DNA of 64,000 nt from Mesotaenium endlicherianum (GCA_009602735.1 WELA01004388.1:1085540-1149539); one strand, 5' to 3'. Positions 1 through 12,082 are shown, counted from the first letter of the stretch. A program made the numbers and translations. Notes: generated by a model from the sequence alone, not told the origin.

Positions 1-1
1 G

Positions 2-196
2 GCCAAAGAGAAGGCCCGCATTCTTCTTAGGTGCTTGGAGAAGCCAGGCTCTGCACCCATGGTTATGTCTCAGCAGGCATGTGAGTCCTCTCGTCTATAT
101 GGAGCTGGAGTGGGAAGCCTCATTGTTCAACAGATGGCCTTGGAGAGCTCCAGGGAAGCCATGCTGCAGCTGAAACGACGAGCAAAGCTCAGGTGA
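2..196 (+). CDS. C-terminal end of a host protein (armadillo-like tail), 5' truncated by window
   Basis: An open frame enters from the left edge and runs 64 codons to a TGA at 194-196. It has no start codon of its own, so it is the last exon, or part of one, of a gene lying mostly outside the window. The first residues (AKEKARILLRCLE) look like the closing helix of plant armadillo/U-box type proteins, where 'AKEKA..LL..L' is common. The remainder is Ser/Gln/Lys-rich and ends KRRAKLR. An AATAAA lies about 380 bases downstream. The armadillo assignment rests on one short helix and is tentative; that this is a coding end is more secure, because the frame is open and the composition protein-like. 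Confidence 0.5.
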   Translation, partial: AKEKARILLRCLEKPGSAPMVMSQQACESSRLYGAGVGSLIVQQMALESSREAMLQLKRRAKLR

Positions 197-575
197 CAGT
201 CTGCATCGAGCTCTAGAAAGCTGGAAGTGGGTTCGATGTATTATGCAGCACACCTGGAAGGCATGCCGTGAATCCTTTAGCACAAGCATCATGACTTGAA
301 CCCTGTCTGCCTAGTAGAAAATAAGAGTTCAAGAAGTAGTTTCCAGAGGTGCCATAGCTCTCGCGTACACTCTTCACACAAGGAAACCTTACGTTTCCGA
401 CTCTCTCGACTGGCTCAGACTGTTTCTTTGATAGTACCTCGCCTCTTTTTCTTGTATATTTATGTCTATCTCCCTAGAGGGCCTTGGTATTAATGACCAT
501 GGTGGTCAGAAAAGACTAGGAGGACAGACAGCAGTAATGGTAGTCCCGCATGGGATGCGCAGTTTCTGTTACATC

Positions 576-581
576 AATAAA
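576..581 (+). terminator. Candidate polyadenylation signal AATAAA
   Basis: AATAAA occurs 380 bases after the stop codon at 194-196 and is the only obvious candidate for ending that transcript. 197-575 would then be its 3' untranslated region. Confidence 0.35.
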
Positions 582-599
582 ATGCTCAATAAGCATTGA

Positions 600-1309
600 G
601 CAGTGTCAAATAGTAGACCAGGTCCTTGTAAGCCGATAGTACAGGTGTATGATGGGACTTTTTCGGGTTCTTGTAGTGAACGTGAGAACACTTTAAAGAG
701 TCAAGTTTCTCTGGTTATCGTCTTGATACTGTCAGATTCTGTCAAGCCCTATCGTCCTGTCATGACCAGACCCTCTGTAAGTGATGCCTTTGACTGACGC
801 AGTTAAGATTGCTGGTGACAAGTTAATTGATCTTGATGCACTGAAACAATTATGCCTGCGACTTACGGGTTGCACTACTGTTATGGAACCCCTGTCTCCT
901 GCCCTTAGCATAGTGGCGGATGCTAAATAAAAGTGTGTATCAGCATGCAAACTCCGCGGGCTGAACGTGTGGGTCATGTACTGATGAATAAGTGAATCAA
1001 ACACGGAGCAGACTGATGAGCAAATCCTTGCATCTGTCCAAGCAAAGGTCATCCGATTGCTCCTTGGTATTGAAGCTTAAAAATGTACAAGTACCCACTA
1101 TTTACCCATAGTTCTTCAAAGAACGCGAGAGTTGCCATCTACTGAGGTGTGCCACATGGCCCCTGCATGAGGGAGCATAACAAAAAAGGTGGCATCTAAG
1201 GAACCACATCCGCAATACAAACAAGAAATTTTGGCAGCAGATTTAAGCCCCAGTGCATGTGCATCACAACCCGAGTGGACAACCAGCGCTAATCAGCATG
1301 GGTATCACC
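600..1309. other. Intergenic stretch, no gene recognised
   Basis: Only short ORFs without protein-like composition are visible. It lies between the 3' ends of two convergent genes (the + strand gene ending at 196 and the - strand PPR gene ending at 1310), so it probably holds both 3' untranslated regions. Confidence 0.5.
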
Positions 1310-4300
1310 TCAGGAGTTGAAATGTAGCAGTGGACGAATCGGAATCTTGTTGTAGATCTCCATAGCCTCATTCCAGAATCCACCTGTCTGCAAAGCTTTG
1401 ACGACAAGGGCATACGTGGCCATAGTTGGAGTGAGTCCTCGTGCATGCATGAGATTAAGGACGTTGTAAGCTTCCAGCGAAGCCCCTCCGTTGTCACACG
1501 CAACTATGACCATGTTGTATGCTTCGTTGCTTGGCTCCTTCGCGCCTGAGGCTGGACTTTTGCCAACCTCATCCTGCACGGCCACATGCGTCTCGACAGC
1601 TCCTTGAGCAAGAGCAGCCCTATAGTCTTCCAGGGTGCGCAACGCTTGCCGCCACCTCCCCTCAATCTGCAGCAACACAAGACAGGCTACTTCGAATCAG
1701 AAGAACGCCTCTCAAAGCTCTCCACCACTTTGCCTCCTTCCCCTCCCCAGGCGGAGCTTGCAAGTCGAAGGTAGGGCAGGAGCAGCAGCAGTGAGGCTGG
1801 CTTTGTCTTCATACTTCGAAGGCCCGCAGCAGCGCCAGGAAGGTGTGGGCTGTGGGCTTCAGCCCATTCTCCAGCATCTCCCCGTATACTTCAAGGGCAT
1901 CGTCCAAGTGCCCTCCACCAGTCGCACACGCTCCCAAGATCTTGGTGATGAAGAAGGGCATGAGAGGACAGGTGTGCAGCTCGTCAGCCTTCATCTTCCT
2001 GTACGCTTCCAGCGCTTGCTTGCCCAGGGAGCACACCTCCAGCGCCGACAGGTAACCCTGCCACCGACACACACGCCCAGCGCCGGCAACAACAACCCAC
2101 ATTTGAACTGGGGGGGCAAGGGGGGGATGTGACGCCCTTGCCAGATGAAGTGGAACAAGGAATGGCAAGCGCAGACTTTGTCAAGCGACAGGGGTGTGCT
2201 CGCCTGGAAACACAGGTGGCAGCTTCCTGCGACCTTACTAGCAGGATATAGCTGCATGGAATGCCCTGTGCGCTTCGAGGGGGGTACCAGGAAAGAAAGG
2301 GGGAGNNNNNNNNNNNNNNNNNNNNNNNNNNNNNNGGGGAGGGGGGAGGGGGAGGGGTGGGGTCTCTCACGACGTAGGTGGTGGCATCCGGCTGGAGGCC
2401 AGCGTGCAGCAGCTGCTGGAACACGGATACAGCGGCCATGCCCTGCGCCGAGCGGTGGCACGCCTTGAGGAGCGTGTTGTACGTCACCACATCCGCTCCC
2501 ACGCCGTCCCTCTTCATCCACCCCACCACCTCCAATGCTCTCCAGTAGTCACCAGCGTTGGCGCACACATCTATGAGCACATTGTATGTCTCCAGCTGCA
2601 TACCCCCCCGGAGCATCTCTCAGGGCAGAGTGCAACCAGTCACCTTGCTCCATTGTTGCAAACGACCTAGAGAGGGAGAGCACTCGACAAGTGGCAGCAG
2701 CAGCAGGAGCGGAGTTGCAGCGGTAAGGAGGCCGCACCTGAAGCTGCAGCCGCTTGGCCTGCATCTCCTCGAGCTTGGCGAATGCTTCTCCCGCCTGCTT
2801 GGCCTTGCCCAACGTGCTAATCAGCAAGTTATACGACGTCTCATCCGGTGCCAGCCTGCGCGCTCAAGACGAGGGCAATGCAGAGTACGCGTGCGCACAT
2901 GTAGTTTGTGTGAGAGCGCGCACCCTCTCCATGCACCAGCTCATAATGCGCGCGTGGCACGTGGTATGCAAGGCGTGGGTGGGCGCGGGTAGCTCACCCG
3001 CGCGTGAGCATGTCGTGCCACACCTCCTGGGCCTGGGGCGCCAGCAGGCCCTTCTGGCACACGCCCAGCAGCACGTTATACACGGCCAGGTCGGGCCGGA
3101 AGTCCTCGTTGCCGGAGCGCAGGGCCCAGAAGTGCGACAGCGCCTGCTGGAAAGAGCCCTCCCCCTGGCACGCGTACAGAACCTCCACAAACGTGAAGTT
3201 GTTGGGAGCCACGCCCGCCTCCTGCATCTTTGCATACACCTCCATTGCCTGACAAACAGCACCCCCAAGCCCCCCCCCCGAAAGAAATGCATATATGACA
3301 AAAGAACCCACCCCACCAACATCCCCACAGTCCCCAGGTCCAGCATGTAAGCAGAGGCCCAGGAGGAGCTCATGAGGGGCCAAGAGGGGGGGAGGGGAAC
3401 CCTACCACCCACTGACTGTGTGTCGTGTCTGCAAACGAGCAGAGAAGGGCTTGCAGGTGGTTCCCAACTCACCACCTACCTGCTGCGGCTGCCGGTGCTG
3501 GCGGCAGAGCGCTATGAGGGAGTTGAAGGTGAACTTGTCGGGGGCCACGCCGTCGCGCTGCATCCACTCCAGCGCCTTCAAGGCGGGCCTCCACCGCCTG
3601 CTCTGCCGGCAGGCCTCTATGTACTGGTTGTACGTCCTTGCCTGCGCCTGTGCCAATCCCACTGGTCAGGACTCAGGAACGCCGTATCCCTGGGAGCCAT
3701 GCAGGCTCGTACGCCACAGGGACAAATTGCAAGACAGGCGGCAACACACTACCCAACTGTGGTAGGCAGGGAGTGGAATGGAACAGTGAGCAGGCAAACC
3801 GATGGACACAGAGGGAGACGTAAGTGAGACAGGGAGGGAGCAGAGTGCACAGGCAGAAGGAGACGTACAACAGCCGTGGGATGCTGCCGGGTGTGCATCT
3901 CCAGAAAGAGGGAGCCAGAGACATGGCACTGGCCGGCGCGCGCGGCGGCAGCGATGGCCTGACTGTAGGAGTATTCGCAGGGGGATAGCCCGCGGGCATG
4001 CATGTGCTGCAGCACGTGCACGCACGCCTGCCATTGCTGCGCCCTCGACAGCCCCTCTAGCAGCTACACACGAGCACACCCCACCCTCATCCCCTTTCGT
4101 CAGCCCACTTGGCACAGAAAGCCCTCCAAAAGGAGGAAGGTGGGGGACAGGAGAGCTCAGCAGCTGAGAAGAGCTCTTCAGTGATCTTCAGCTGCTGAGG
4201 CAAGGCTGACTTTAAGGGGAAGACAGCTGCACAGAGTATTTAGGAGCAGAGCGTTTGATGCTTGACCCCTGGCGTGTGGGGGAGGAGGAGGCACATGCGC

Positions 4301-5587
4301 GCGAGCGCACCTTGTTGAACGTCACGACGTTTGGGGCGATGTCGTCGTCCTCCATCTGCGCCAGCAGGTCAAGAGCAAGCTCGCACGCGGCGGCATCACC
4401 AGCAAGCACGGCGCACCCGCCGATGAGCGTGTTGTACGTCACCACCGACGGCACGGGAGGGCACTTGCCAGCACTGAGGCGCGCATGCACGTCCACCATC
4501 AGGCTGCCCAGCTCTCCCTTGTCCTCCTCCTGTTGGCTCTTGGCACCCCAGGCTAGACCGTTGCCTGAGGTTGAGGGCTTCTCTTCACCTGCGGGCTGAC
4601 TGGAGGAGCTTGCACCAAACCCCAGCCCTGCCTTGGACAGCCTGGCAACTACTGGACCACCGCCACCACCCACAGCAGCAGCAGCAGCAGCAGCAACAGG
4701 AGCTGCATGGCCCCTGTCGGACTCGTCGCTTTCTCTGTGGCTGTGGACACCCGGCACCCACAAAGACCGCATGGAGGGCCGTGCAGTGCGGGATGCTGCT
4801 GCTGCTGCTGCTGCTGCTGGTCTGTTGGCGCGCATGGCCTGGAGCAGACAGAGCGCTTGCGGCAGGAGGGCAGCCTGGCAGAGGGCGCTCAGCAGCGCGT
4901 TGCACGTGAACGCGTCCGGTAGAGGTCCCACCCGCAGCATGCGCCGCACCACCCAGGCTACCACGCGCATCTCCCCCATATTGCCCAGATGGCTCACCAG
5001 CCGCGCGTGCCACGCCTGCTTGTGCTTCAGAATTCTGCCGTCGTTATGGTGGCCGGTGTTGTTGGCCTGCTCTTGCGCGTGCGCCACCCGGCCCAGGCAG
5101 CGCACGACGTGCATGGCTGCTTCCTCATGGCCCGTGCACACCAGCTCCTGCATGCGCCCGGGGCAGACGCAGCTCTCTCAGCGCATGCCCTGGGCAAGAC
5201 AGAAGCACGAGGCGGAGCGACCCCGTGACACGTCCGTAGTTTATGGCGTATGCCTGCCTGTGTGCGCCAGCCAACGCCCACCTCAACACAAAACAAGAGC
5301 GCAGTCCTCCTCCGCCTCCTCCTCCTCCACATGCAGGCTGTCTACAGGGTGGAGGAGGGCCGGGGCCCCACCCCACCTACCTTGAGGAAGAGGGCCATAG
5401 CTTGAGGGTCCTTGAGCAGGTGAGCCTGTAGCACCCGCTGCCGCACCTCCTCTGGTGATGCCTCACCCCACGCCCATGCACTCACAAACGCCCTCACCTG
5501 TCAGCTAGCCCACCCACCCCCAGGCGCGTAACGCACACATGCGCTCATCGTTACTCCCTGCTCCAGCAGGAGGTCACCCTCCAGCAT
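1310..5587 (-). CDS. Pentatricopeptide-repeat (PPR) protein, about 10 exons
   Basis: PPR proteins are nuclear-encoded and usually bind organellar RNA for processing, editing or translation. Proposed exons (minus strand): 5587-5555, 5497-5381, 5174-4311, 4063-3869, 3647-3480, 3248-2998, 2855-2738, 2616-2371, 2057-1815, 1666-1310. All junctions are GT-AG, the phases fit, and they give 863 codons plus a stop. PPR signatures recur every 35 or so residues from about residue 300: VVTYNTLIGGC, TYNQYIEACR, FTFNSLIALC, LAVYNVLLGVC, TSYNLLIST, ETYNVLIDVCANAG, VVTYNTLLKAC, AYNMVIVACD, with typical 'ALEWMQRDGVAPD' helices between. No SMR, E or DYW domain is seen. The third exon has two poly-alanine runs coded by GCN repeats. 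The start at 5587 is weak: it gives no obvious transit peptide, so the true N-terminus may lie upstream. One intron contains the 30-base N run. Confidence 0.85.
2306..2335. other. Assembly gap (30 N) inside a PPR intron
   Basis: Run of N flanked by G-rich sequence, between the PPR exons at 2371-2616 and 1815-2057. No coding sequence appears to be lost, since the exon phases on either side agree. Confidence 0.95.
4676..4821 (-). repeat. GCN trinucleotide repeats coding poly-alanine in the PPR gene
   Basis: A run of GCA/CAG triplets at about 4676-4700 and a run of GCT/CTG triplets at about 4795-4821 lie in the large PPR exon. On the minus strand both read as alanine runs of 8 or more residues. 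They sit in a low-complexity linker between PPR blocks. Confidence 0.8.
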
Positions 5588-6002
5588 TCTAAGTACAGCC
5601 CCAAAAAGACAGTGACTGGTTGATACACATGATTATGTCTGGCCGATACATTCCCCCTGCACGCCAAATTGACACGTGTCTGTCTAGCTCTCTAAAATAT
5701 GCAATCCTCTCAGCGGACAACCTGTGCACTCAACCTGCTACTCTGAGCATGGAGAAAGTTGCACGATGTAGTATCTGTATGTGTGCGTGTGCACAGGTGA
5801 GCGTGCATGCGTCCCATGTGTGTCCGTGCATGTGCCTGTGCACGTGTGTGCATGCAAATGCGCCATGTGTGCACACTGCAGGCTTCTTGTTGGGGCACTA
5901 TAATTGCCCTTAGCAACGGGCACATGCTTCCGCCATGGCTGCTGCACCCCTAGCTCGAATGTGGAACCTGATCACATGCTGGCACATCTGCGCCTGCAAA
6001 TA

Positions 6003-6578
6003 TTACTTAATGCTCCTGTCTGATCCACCAGGCCCCATTGTCCAAGTAATCTGGAAGGGGAGCTGAAATAGTACCTCTTGAGTGAGAGTGTCAGATGGGG
6101 TACTCTTCCTTCCTATCTTTCTTACCCCAATAGCCTTTTTGTTACCTCCATCTGCCTTTCTAACCCTTTCCTGACCAGAATTTACATGGGTGACTTTGAC
6201 CTCATCTTTTACTTGAGGATGTCTCTCCTCGTCAAATATAGGCAACTGCGAAAGTTCCTCTCCTAAAGCCTTCTCAGGCCCCTTCTGTAAGATCATGTCG
6301 ATCTCTGGAAGCCTAGGCCTAACAACAGAACCGTACTTCTGCGATAGTTGCTCCTTCCCTGCAACATAATTATCCGTCTGCCTCTGGCTCGTTGCTGACA
6401 GAGTCCTATCTTCACCTAGATTACTTTTTACAAAAGTTACAGCATCCATGTGGTAGTTTGCGTTAAAACCTGCAGATGCCATCCGAGTTGTACTGCCAAC
6501 ACTACCATCACTGCAGTTGAATCGTGTACCTCGTACCACCAACCGAGGGTCTACGCAAGTATGCATATAGACATTCAT
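6003..6578 (-). CDS. Unassigned ORF, 191 codons; possible upstream exon or separate small gene
   Basis: An open frame without recognised domains, mixed in charge and Ser/Thr/Lys-rich toward the C-terminus. It lies about 0.4 kb upstream of the proposed PPR start on the same strand, so it could be a 5' exon of that gene. A GT donor lies near 6075 (after ...LTQE), but the phase does not match the proposed first PPR exon directly, so at least one more exon would be needed. It could also be a chance frame: the region is moderately AT-rich and I recognise no family. Confidence 0.25.
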   Translation of the reverse strand: MNVYMHTCVDPRLVVRGTRFNCSDGSVGSTTRMASAGFNANYHMDAVTFVKSNLGEDRTLSATSQRQTDNYVAGKEQLSQKYGSVVRPRLPEIDMILQKGPEKALGEELSQLPIFDEERHPQVKDEVKVTHVNSGQERVRKADGGNKKAIGVRKIGRKSTPSDTLTQEVLFQLPFQITWTMGPGGSDRSIK

Positions 6579-7142
6579 ATTATCTCAGAACTCAACTATA
6601 TGAGTCCTTTGTATTCTTTCTCCTTCGCTATATATAAGGGAGGAAACAAATTTCTTTCAGCACAGAAAGCTTCATGTTACAATGAAGCCGAATATAATGT
6701 GGAGCTTCACCAACCGCGATCAATACCACGTTTGTGTTCATCAAAGACCAGCTGAGATCAGGCTAGAGTCCATTGGTTGGACAGCTGGCTCTCATGAGGA
6801 TAATATGAACCTAAAGACGTACTATTTATGGCATTAGCTGTAGTAGCTATAGAGAATGAACACTCGCTGACATCGGCAGACGGTGTCCTCGTCTTCCTAC
6901 CATATACTGTTGCATATGCTTGCTGGCCCGGGAAGCACAGTCGAGTTTTAATATCAATCGCGAAGATGGTGAAGACCCTCCCGAGTCCGTTCCGAACACT
7001 GCATGCATGTACTAGCTTCCCGATATACCAATCGAAACGTTCGAGCCATTGGAGCAAGGGCTCAGGCGTCATCTGGATGCGTGTGAAAACTCTACATGTG
7101 TCCTGGTTCTTTTGACTTCTTTAGCTGTTTTCAGACATTTTC

Positions 7143-7419
7143 GGGCAAATTGAAAAACTACACCTACAAGGTCCTAAAATTAGAGAATCTACCCCTACTT
7201 TCAAAGTAATTGCAGAACTACACTTGTCCGCGTCGGATTTACGTGAAATACTGACGTGTCCCACGAATTCGCACGCGACACTTCCTGACACACCCCTGCT
7301 CCATTTTGCCACCAAAATTTGCCATACCCCTCTTTCAAGTGACCTACCTTCACGAACCAAACTCGCCCGGTAGATTTTGTAATTTTAGGAACTTGTAGGT
7401 ATAGTTTTGCAATTTGCCC
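7143..7419. mobile_element. MITE, 277 bp, about 50-bp terminal inverted repeats
   Basis: The left end reads GGGCAAATTGAAAAACTACA and continues through CCTACAAGG and CCTAAAATTA. The reverse complement of the right end reads GGGCAAATTGCAAAACTATA and continues through CCTACAAGT and CCTAAAATTA. The two arms agree over about 50 bp with about five mismatches. The heptamer CATTTTC lies at 7136-7142 directly before the left arm and again at 7422-7428, two bases past the right arm, and may be the target duplication. There is no coding capacity, so it is a non-autonomous DNA transposon; the superfamily cannot be fixed from this. Confidence 0.75.
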
Positions 7420-7484
7420 GCCATTTTCAGCTTACACTTTCAGCTGGCGCTCTGCTTCACACGAGTGAAGGTACTACCTGCATG

Positions 7485-7556
7485 CTTCGAAGGGCTTCGA
7501 AGTGCTCCAAAGTGCTCCAAAGCCGCTCCAAGTTGCTCCAAGCGACTCCCAAGTGA
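7485..7556. repeat. Degenerate short tandem repeat (GTGCTCCAAA-like)
   Basis: Six or so imperfect copies of a 9-11 base unit containing GCTCCAA follow two copies of GGGCTTCGAAG-like sequence. It lies about 0.7 kb upstream of the O-fucosyltransferase coding exons. No function is visible. Confidence 0.6.
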
Positions 7557-8284
7557 CCGCTTAGTCCAATTGAGTCGATTTCAGAGAAGTGAGGAACTTT
7601 CACTCATACACTTCAATACAAAGAGCAAGAACTTTGATAATCTTCTTAATCACTGAGCGGCACGCAGCAGCTCGCTGCATTTTAATCGTCACTACATGTG
7701 GTGTAATATGGTGTCGGACTGCAAAGAAAGATGATTGAATAGGGCCATTTGCAGGTGACATGCAGTTATGTTCCGATCATGCCTAGTTCAAAGTCTTTCA
7801 GGGCAGTTTAATTGTCTGATAAATCCCATGTAAATTCTGCTCTGGGCAAGTTTTTTGTTGCTTCCCATGAGATCTAGGTTGCACTTATTACCCTTGGACG
7901 CTCGAGAAAGTGTCAGATAGATGGCTTCGCCTTTCAAGACTTCTTCACCGCGGGGACTTTTGTTTGAAAAGAGCCCATTGAGAACGCCTGTCAGGTATAG
8001 TTCCTGCCTTATTTCAGTGTGAGGCTACTGTGGGTGGTCTACTAATGTTTTTGCAGAAAATATTTCTGAGTTGAAGGGGTGTTATTGGTCTACACTACTG
8101 CCCGTGACAACGCACTCGCGAAAGAGCTCGGCGCTGCTTTCTTTGTACGCTGAACCAGGAAGTTTGCTTATATATGAAGGCTTGAACCTATTGCTCGGGG
8201 ATAGCAATACGTTGATGAAGCCTTGTGAGGTTGATGGATTAATACTATGTGCTATGCCGTTTTCCTTGCAATTTTTATTTTCAG

Positions 8285-11200
8285 GAACAAAGAACCCTCA
8301 TCAAAGAAATTCTTCACAACTTGGATGCCTCTGGTTTTCACTGGCTGCGTTGCACTCCTATATCCAGTGTAAGTGCCATTTGCCGTGGCAGAGAGTCCAC
8401 TTCTGTTACCTTTTAGAATGATGCTTCATCTTCATCTTTCCGGGCCACTTATGTTGTCGAGCGAACTTTAAACGATGGTATTTGTGTGGCAGTGTTATGC
8501 GCGTTAGCACTTGTCATCGTGGAGCTGTTCAGAAATGCCTTCGGGATTTACAGTTTATTACTCTTACTAACTTGGTAGACTATCAGCTATGCATGATCCT
8601 TCTGGCTGACAGATAGCTGGTCGCTCTCGCGCTTTATTCTTTGTTTTGGATATGTTATGTTATGTTTGTTACTGATTGGTATGCAGGTATGGCATACGCA
8701 TGCCCAGGCAGCCAAAACGTTGGTAGTCACTTCTGCTCCAGTTGATCCTCTTAACATTACGATCTGTTTTGTCCGTAAACTGCTGATGCTGTTGCAGGCA
8801 GCTGGTGTTGCGATCTCCAGGGGAATGGGGTCCAGCCCGGACAGAGCGCCGTCATCGTTCACATTTATCCTTTGGCGTGGAGGAGTTCCTGGACCAAAGT
8901 GTGCCCCCTGCAGAGTTTCCGAGGAATCTCAAGCCTCACCCTCAATTCAATGAGCTGTCGCTTGAGGAACAGAGGTTCTGGCAGCAGGTGCACGTCGCAA
9001 AACTCCTCAAGCTTTTCCAACTGTGTCGCTGTGCGCTTGTTGAGCCCTTGGACCACTTATGCCCAAGCTTAAAGTCTTGGTCTCGTGCAGATTGATGCAG
9101 CTTCGTGACTCAATCATATAGTCATGCTAAGTTTGTGCTGGATCGCTGTAAGTAACCTCCATCTGCCTTGCATCGTATGCATCGCTGCCGTACAGGCACA
9201 CCATGCCTGTCCATGCACCGACAACAGATCCCTTGTGATTGTGACAGACATGAATGCATATTGTGACCGGCCTGGAGGCAGCGGGTGGATTTAGGGCCGT
9301 AGGAAGGTGCTGAAGAAGAGGAAGCCTGAAGGGGGGGGGAGGGGGGGGGGGTCAGTGAAATGTTGAACTGAGTCATGCTTGACCTGTGCGCAGCCAGATG
9401 GGGGGGGCTTCAAGCCTTGCATCGAGCCCAGTGGCAAGTACAAGAAGCTGTCTGCCAACGTCACCCAGGAGAAGGACAAGTACCTCATGGTGGTGGTGGG
9501 GGGCGGCCTGAACCAGATGCGCGCTCAGATCTGCGATGCAGTTGTGCTGGCGCGCGTCCTTGGGGCTGCCCTGGTGGTGCCCATCATGCAGGTCAACTTC
9601 ATCTGGCAGGACTGGAGGTCAGTGTGCAGCCTCATGACGGTGACTGCTGTACGATCCTCAAGAACCTCACCCCTACTTCTCAGGGGCCATTGCCTACAGT
9701 TTGAAGTGTAGTTTTGGCTTTTGTGGAGTACGCATACGAAGCCTTACACCACGTATGCAGCTTCAGCAGAGCAAGTGCGGTTCTGCATCCGTACGCTGCA
9801 CAAGACTAGACTGGGAATGAAGAAGCCCTGATGTCTTGAGACCTTGGGGAAAGTGGCAGAATACACGCGTTCTGCATGTGTGCTGTGAAGTCAGCAGGAA
9901 GTCTACTATCATCCTTGGTCCCAGACACTTTCTACTCCTCCACATACAAGCCACCTCTTCGCACATCACTCGTCTGTGCAACAACTGCAGGTAGATTGCA
10001 GCAGCCTCAGGGGTAGGGGGTTTAAGTTTGTGGTGTGACGTGCCTTTGAAAAAAGCCCAAGCATTGGCACTATGGGCTGGCGTATCTGTGGGCAGCGAGT
10101 TTGCAGACGTGTTTGACGTTGCGCACTTCAAGCGCACTCTGGAGGATGACGTGCGCATCGTGACGTCGCTGCCGTCCACTCACGTGCAGAAGCGAGTGTT
10201 TGAGGAGAAGAACATCCCATACGACTCCAACGTCACGTGGTTCATCCGGCACTTGCGAAAAAAGGTGTGATACAGCGCGGCCGGGGAACCGCTCGTGCTT
10301 TGTATGCAGCTGAGTCGAGGCACTAGGAAGTAAAGCGCTGAAGAAGGTGAGGGGATGCAGGTGGGCGACTTGCGCGACTTACATGTGTGCTCTGGTGGAT
10401 GCTGCAGCTGGAGCCAGACAGGGTGGTCCTCCTGAGGGGCCTGGATGCTCGCCTCACTCCGGACCTTCCACCTGACCTTCAGAAGCTACGCTGTAAAGTA
10501 TGCCACTTGCTCATGCCAAGTATCTCCAGTGTGCACTTTCACAGGTGTGTCTCTGCTGGGTGCCCTATCTCGGGTGCACTCAATTATTTCGGGTCTTGTG
10601 CATGCATTGCTGAACAGAAGTCCTCACTTGTGTGGGAAAAGGAGGGTGCATGGGGGAGCAGGTGGAGTTTCATGCGCTGCAGTTTGTGAGGCCCGTGCAC
10701 CACCTGGGGCTGGAGCTGGCCACGCGGCTCCACAAGGATGGGCCCTATGTGGCGCTTCATCTGCGGCTAGAGAAGGACGTGTGGATCAGGACCGGATGCC
10801 TGCCGGGCCTCAGCCCTGAGCTGGACGCATACGTGGTGAAGGAGCGTGCGAGAAACTCCAAGTACTTGACGGGCCGCATGAACAACGTCACATTCGAGGA
10901 GCGGCGGCTTCGGGGCATGTGCCCTCTCACTGCCGCTGATGTTGTCAAGTACGTCCTGCACATGCACCAATTTGGCCCCGTTGCAGGCTCAGGATGCTGC
11001 ATGGCCTCGTCTCTAAGGAGCACGAGTAGCTGGGGAGGAGCTGCAGAATGGCACAGCTGCAGCAGTAGGATGCTGATATTACCAAGCAGGGTCTAGAGGT
11101 CTCACTGTGCCCTTTCCTGTGTCTGTCTGGCTATGTGTACGGCAGGTTACTGCATGCATTCGGGGCAACCAAGAGGACTCGCATCTTTTGGGCGGGAGGA

Positions 11201-12082
11201 GAGCCGTTCGGGGGAGTAGCGTCTCTTGCTCCTCTCACAAAGGCCTTCCCGCGCATGTTCACTAAGGAGTCCCTGGCTCTTCCTGGTGAGCTAGACCCAT
11301 TTAGGCACAGGTCTAATCTACTGGCGGCCATAGACTTTCTTATATGCATGGAGGCCAACATCTTCATGCCCTCCCACGGAGGAAACATGGGCCACGTCCT
11401 GCAGGTGCACACACCCTGCCTTTCTTGCTGCTGCTTGTCATTTGTGATGACAGAGTGTTTGCTGGACCTCCTCCTTATTGCAGAAGTATCCCTCATGGTA
11501 AGTTTCCATATTGTCCCTTTGTTAAGAAGTATGTTCTCTCCTCGCTTTGTGCTAACTAGTATGAGTTGAGAAATGTCCTCTCCTGGCTTTGTGCTTATTA
11601 GCACAGAATACTAGGACCTAACATATGGATGAAAGCGTAAGGTGAAACGAATTTATCTTTTATTGAAAGCCCTAATGAGAACAATTTTATGCGGGGCTTT
11701 TGCCCAAGCACGATTTCGTGTTTAGCCCAAAGGGTGGGTAGTGTAAGTAATGCTCAGTTAAAATTCGTAGCTGGAGATGGGGTGGAGGAGGTAAAGCAGG
11801 TATCACATCTCCTCTTTCGTTCTCGGCTTGCAGGGATTCCGAGCGTACTATGGCCATCGGAAGCACATAACTCCAAATAAGCGAGACACAATTAGATTCT
11901 TGTTGAACAATACTTTATCACAAGAGGAGGTAGACAAAGCAGTGTTAGCCGCACAAAGGCCCGAGCATTTTGGCATTCCCCAGCTAAGGACATCTCGACG
12001 TGGTCGAGATGTTGTAGCATTTCCTGTTCCAGAGTGCATGTGCAGCGATCAAGTTTATGTTTTTCCTCCAAGCCTGTCCTAA
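8285..12082 (+). CDS. Plant-type GDP-fucose protein O-fucosyltransferase (GT-B fold, Golgi type II)
   Basis: Transfers fucose from GDP-fucose to an acceptor in the secretory pathway; the exact substrate of this plant subfamily is not established here. Exons: 8285-8368, 8798-8987, 9394-9617, 10096-10264, 10408-10497, 10662-10948, 11146-11404, 11834-12082 (TAA). All borders are GT-AG and the phases fit, giving 516 codons plus the part before 8285. The first listed exon codes a membrane anchor (FTTWMPLVFTGCVALLYPV) after a basic stretch, as in type II Golgi enzymes. Conserved blocks follow in order: GGGLNQMRAQICDAVVLAR (nucleotide-sugar loop), DDVRIVTSLPSTH, LRGLDARLTPDLPPDLQKLR, YVALHLRLEKDVWIRTGCL (HLR motif), IFWAGGEPFGG, FMPSHGGNMGH, HITPNKR and a C-terminal PVPECMCS. 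The start codon and first exon are not identified. Family certain; orthology to one named plant gene not claimed. Confidence 0.93.

Noticed and set aside
95-292. 65-codon minus-strand ORF at the left edge
   Set aside because: It lies antisense to the better-supported plus-strand C-terminal frame at 2-196.
5778-5860. GTGTGC/CATGTG-rich stretch upstream of the PPR gene
   Set aside because: Simple alternating purine-pyrimidine sequence; no defined repeat unit or regulatory site could be supported.
11485-11498. A 14-base micro-exon (AAGTATCCCTCATG) between O-fucosyltransferase exons 7 and 8
   Set aside because: It would shift the frame of the well-conserved last exon; direct joining of 11404 to 11834 restores the family motif GFRAYYGHRKHITPNKR.
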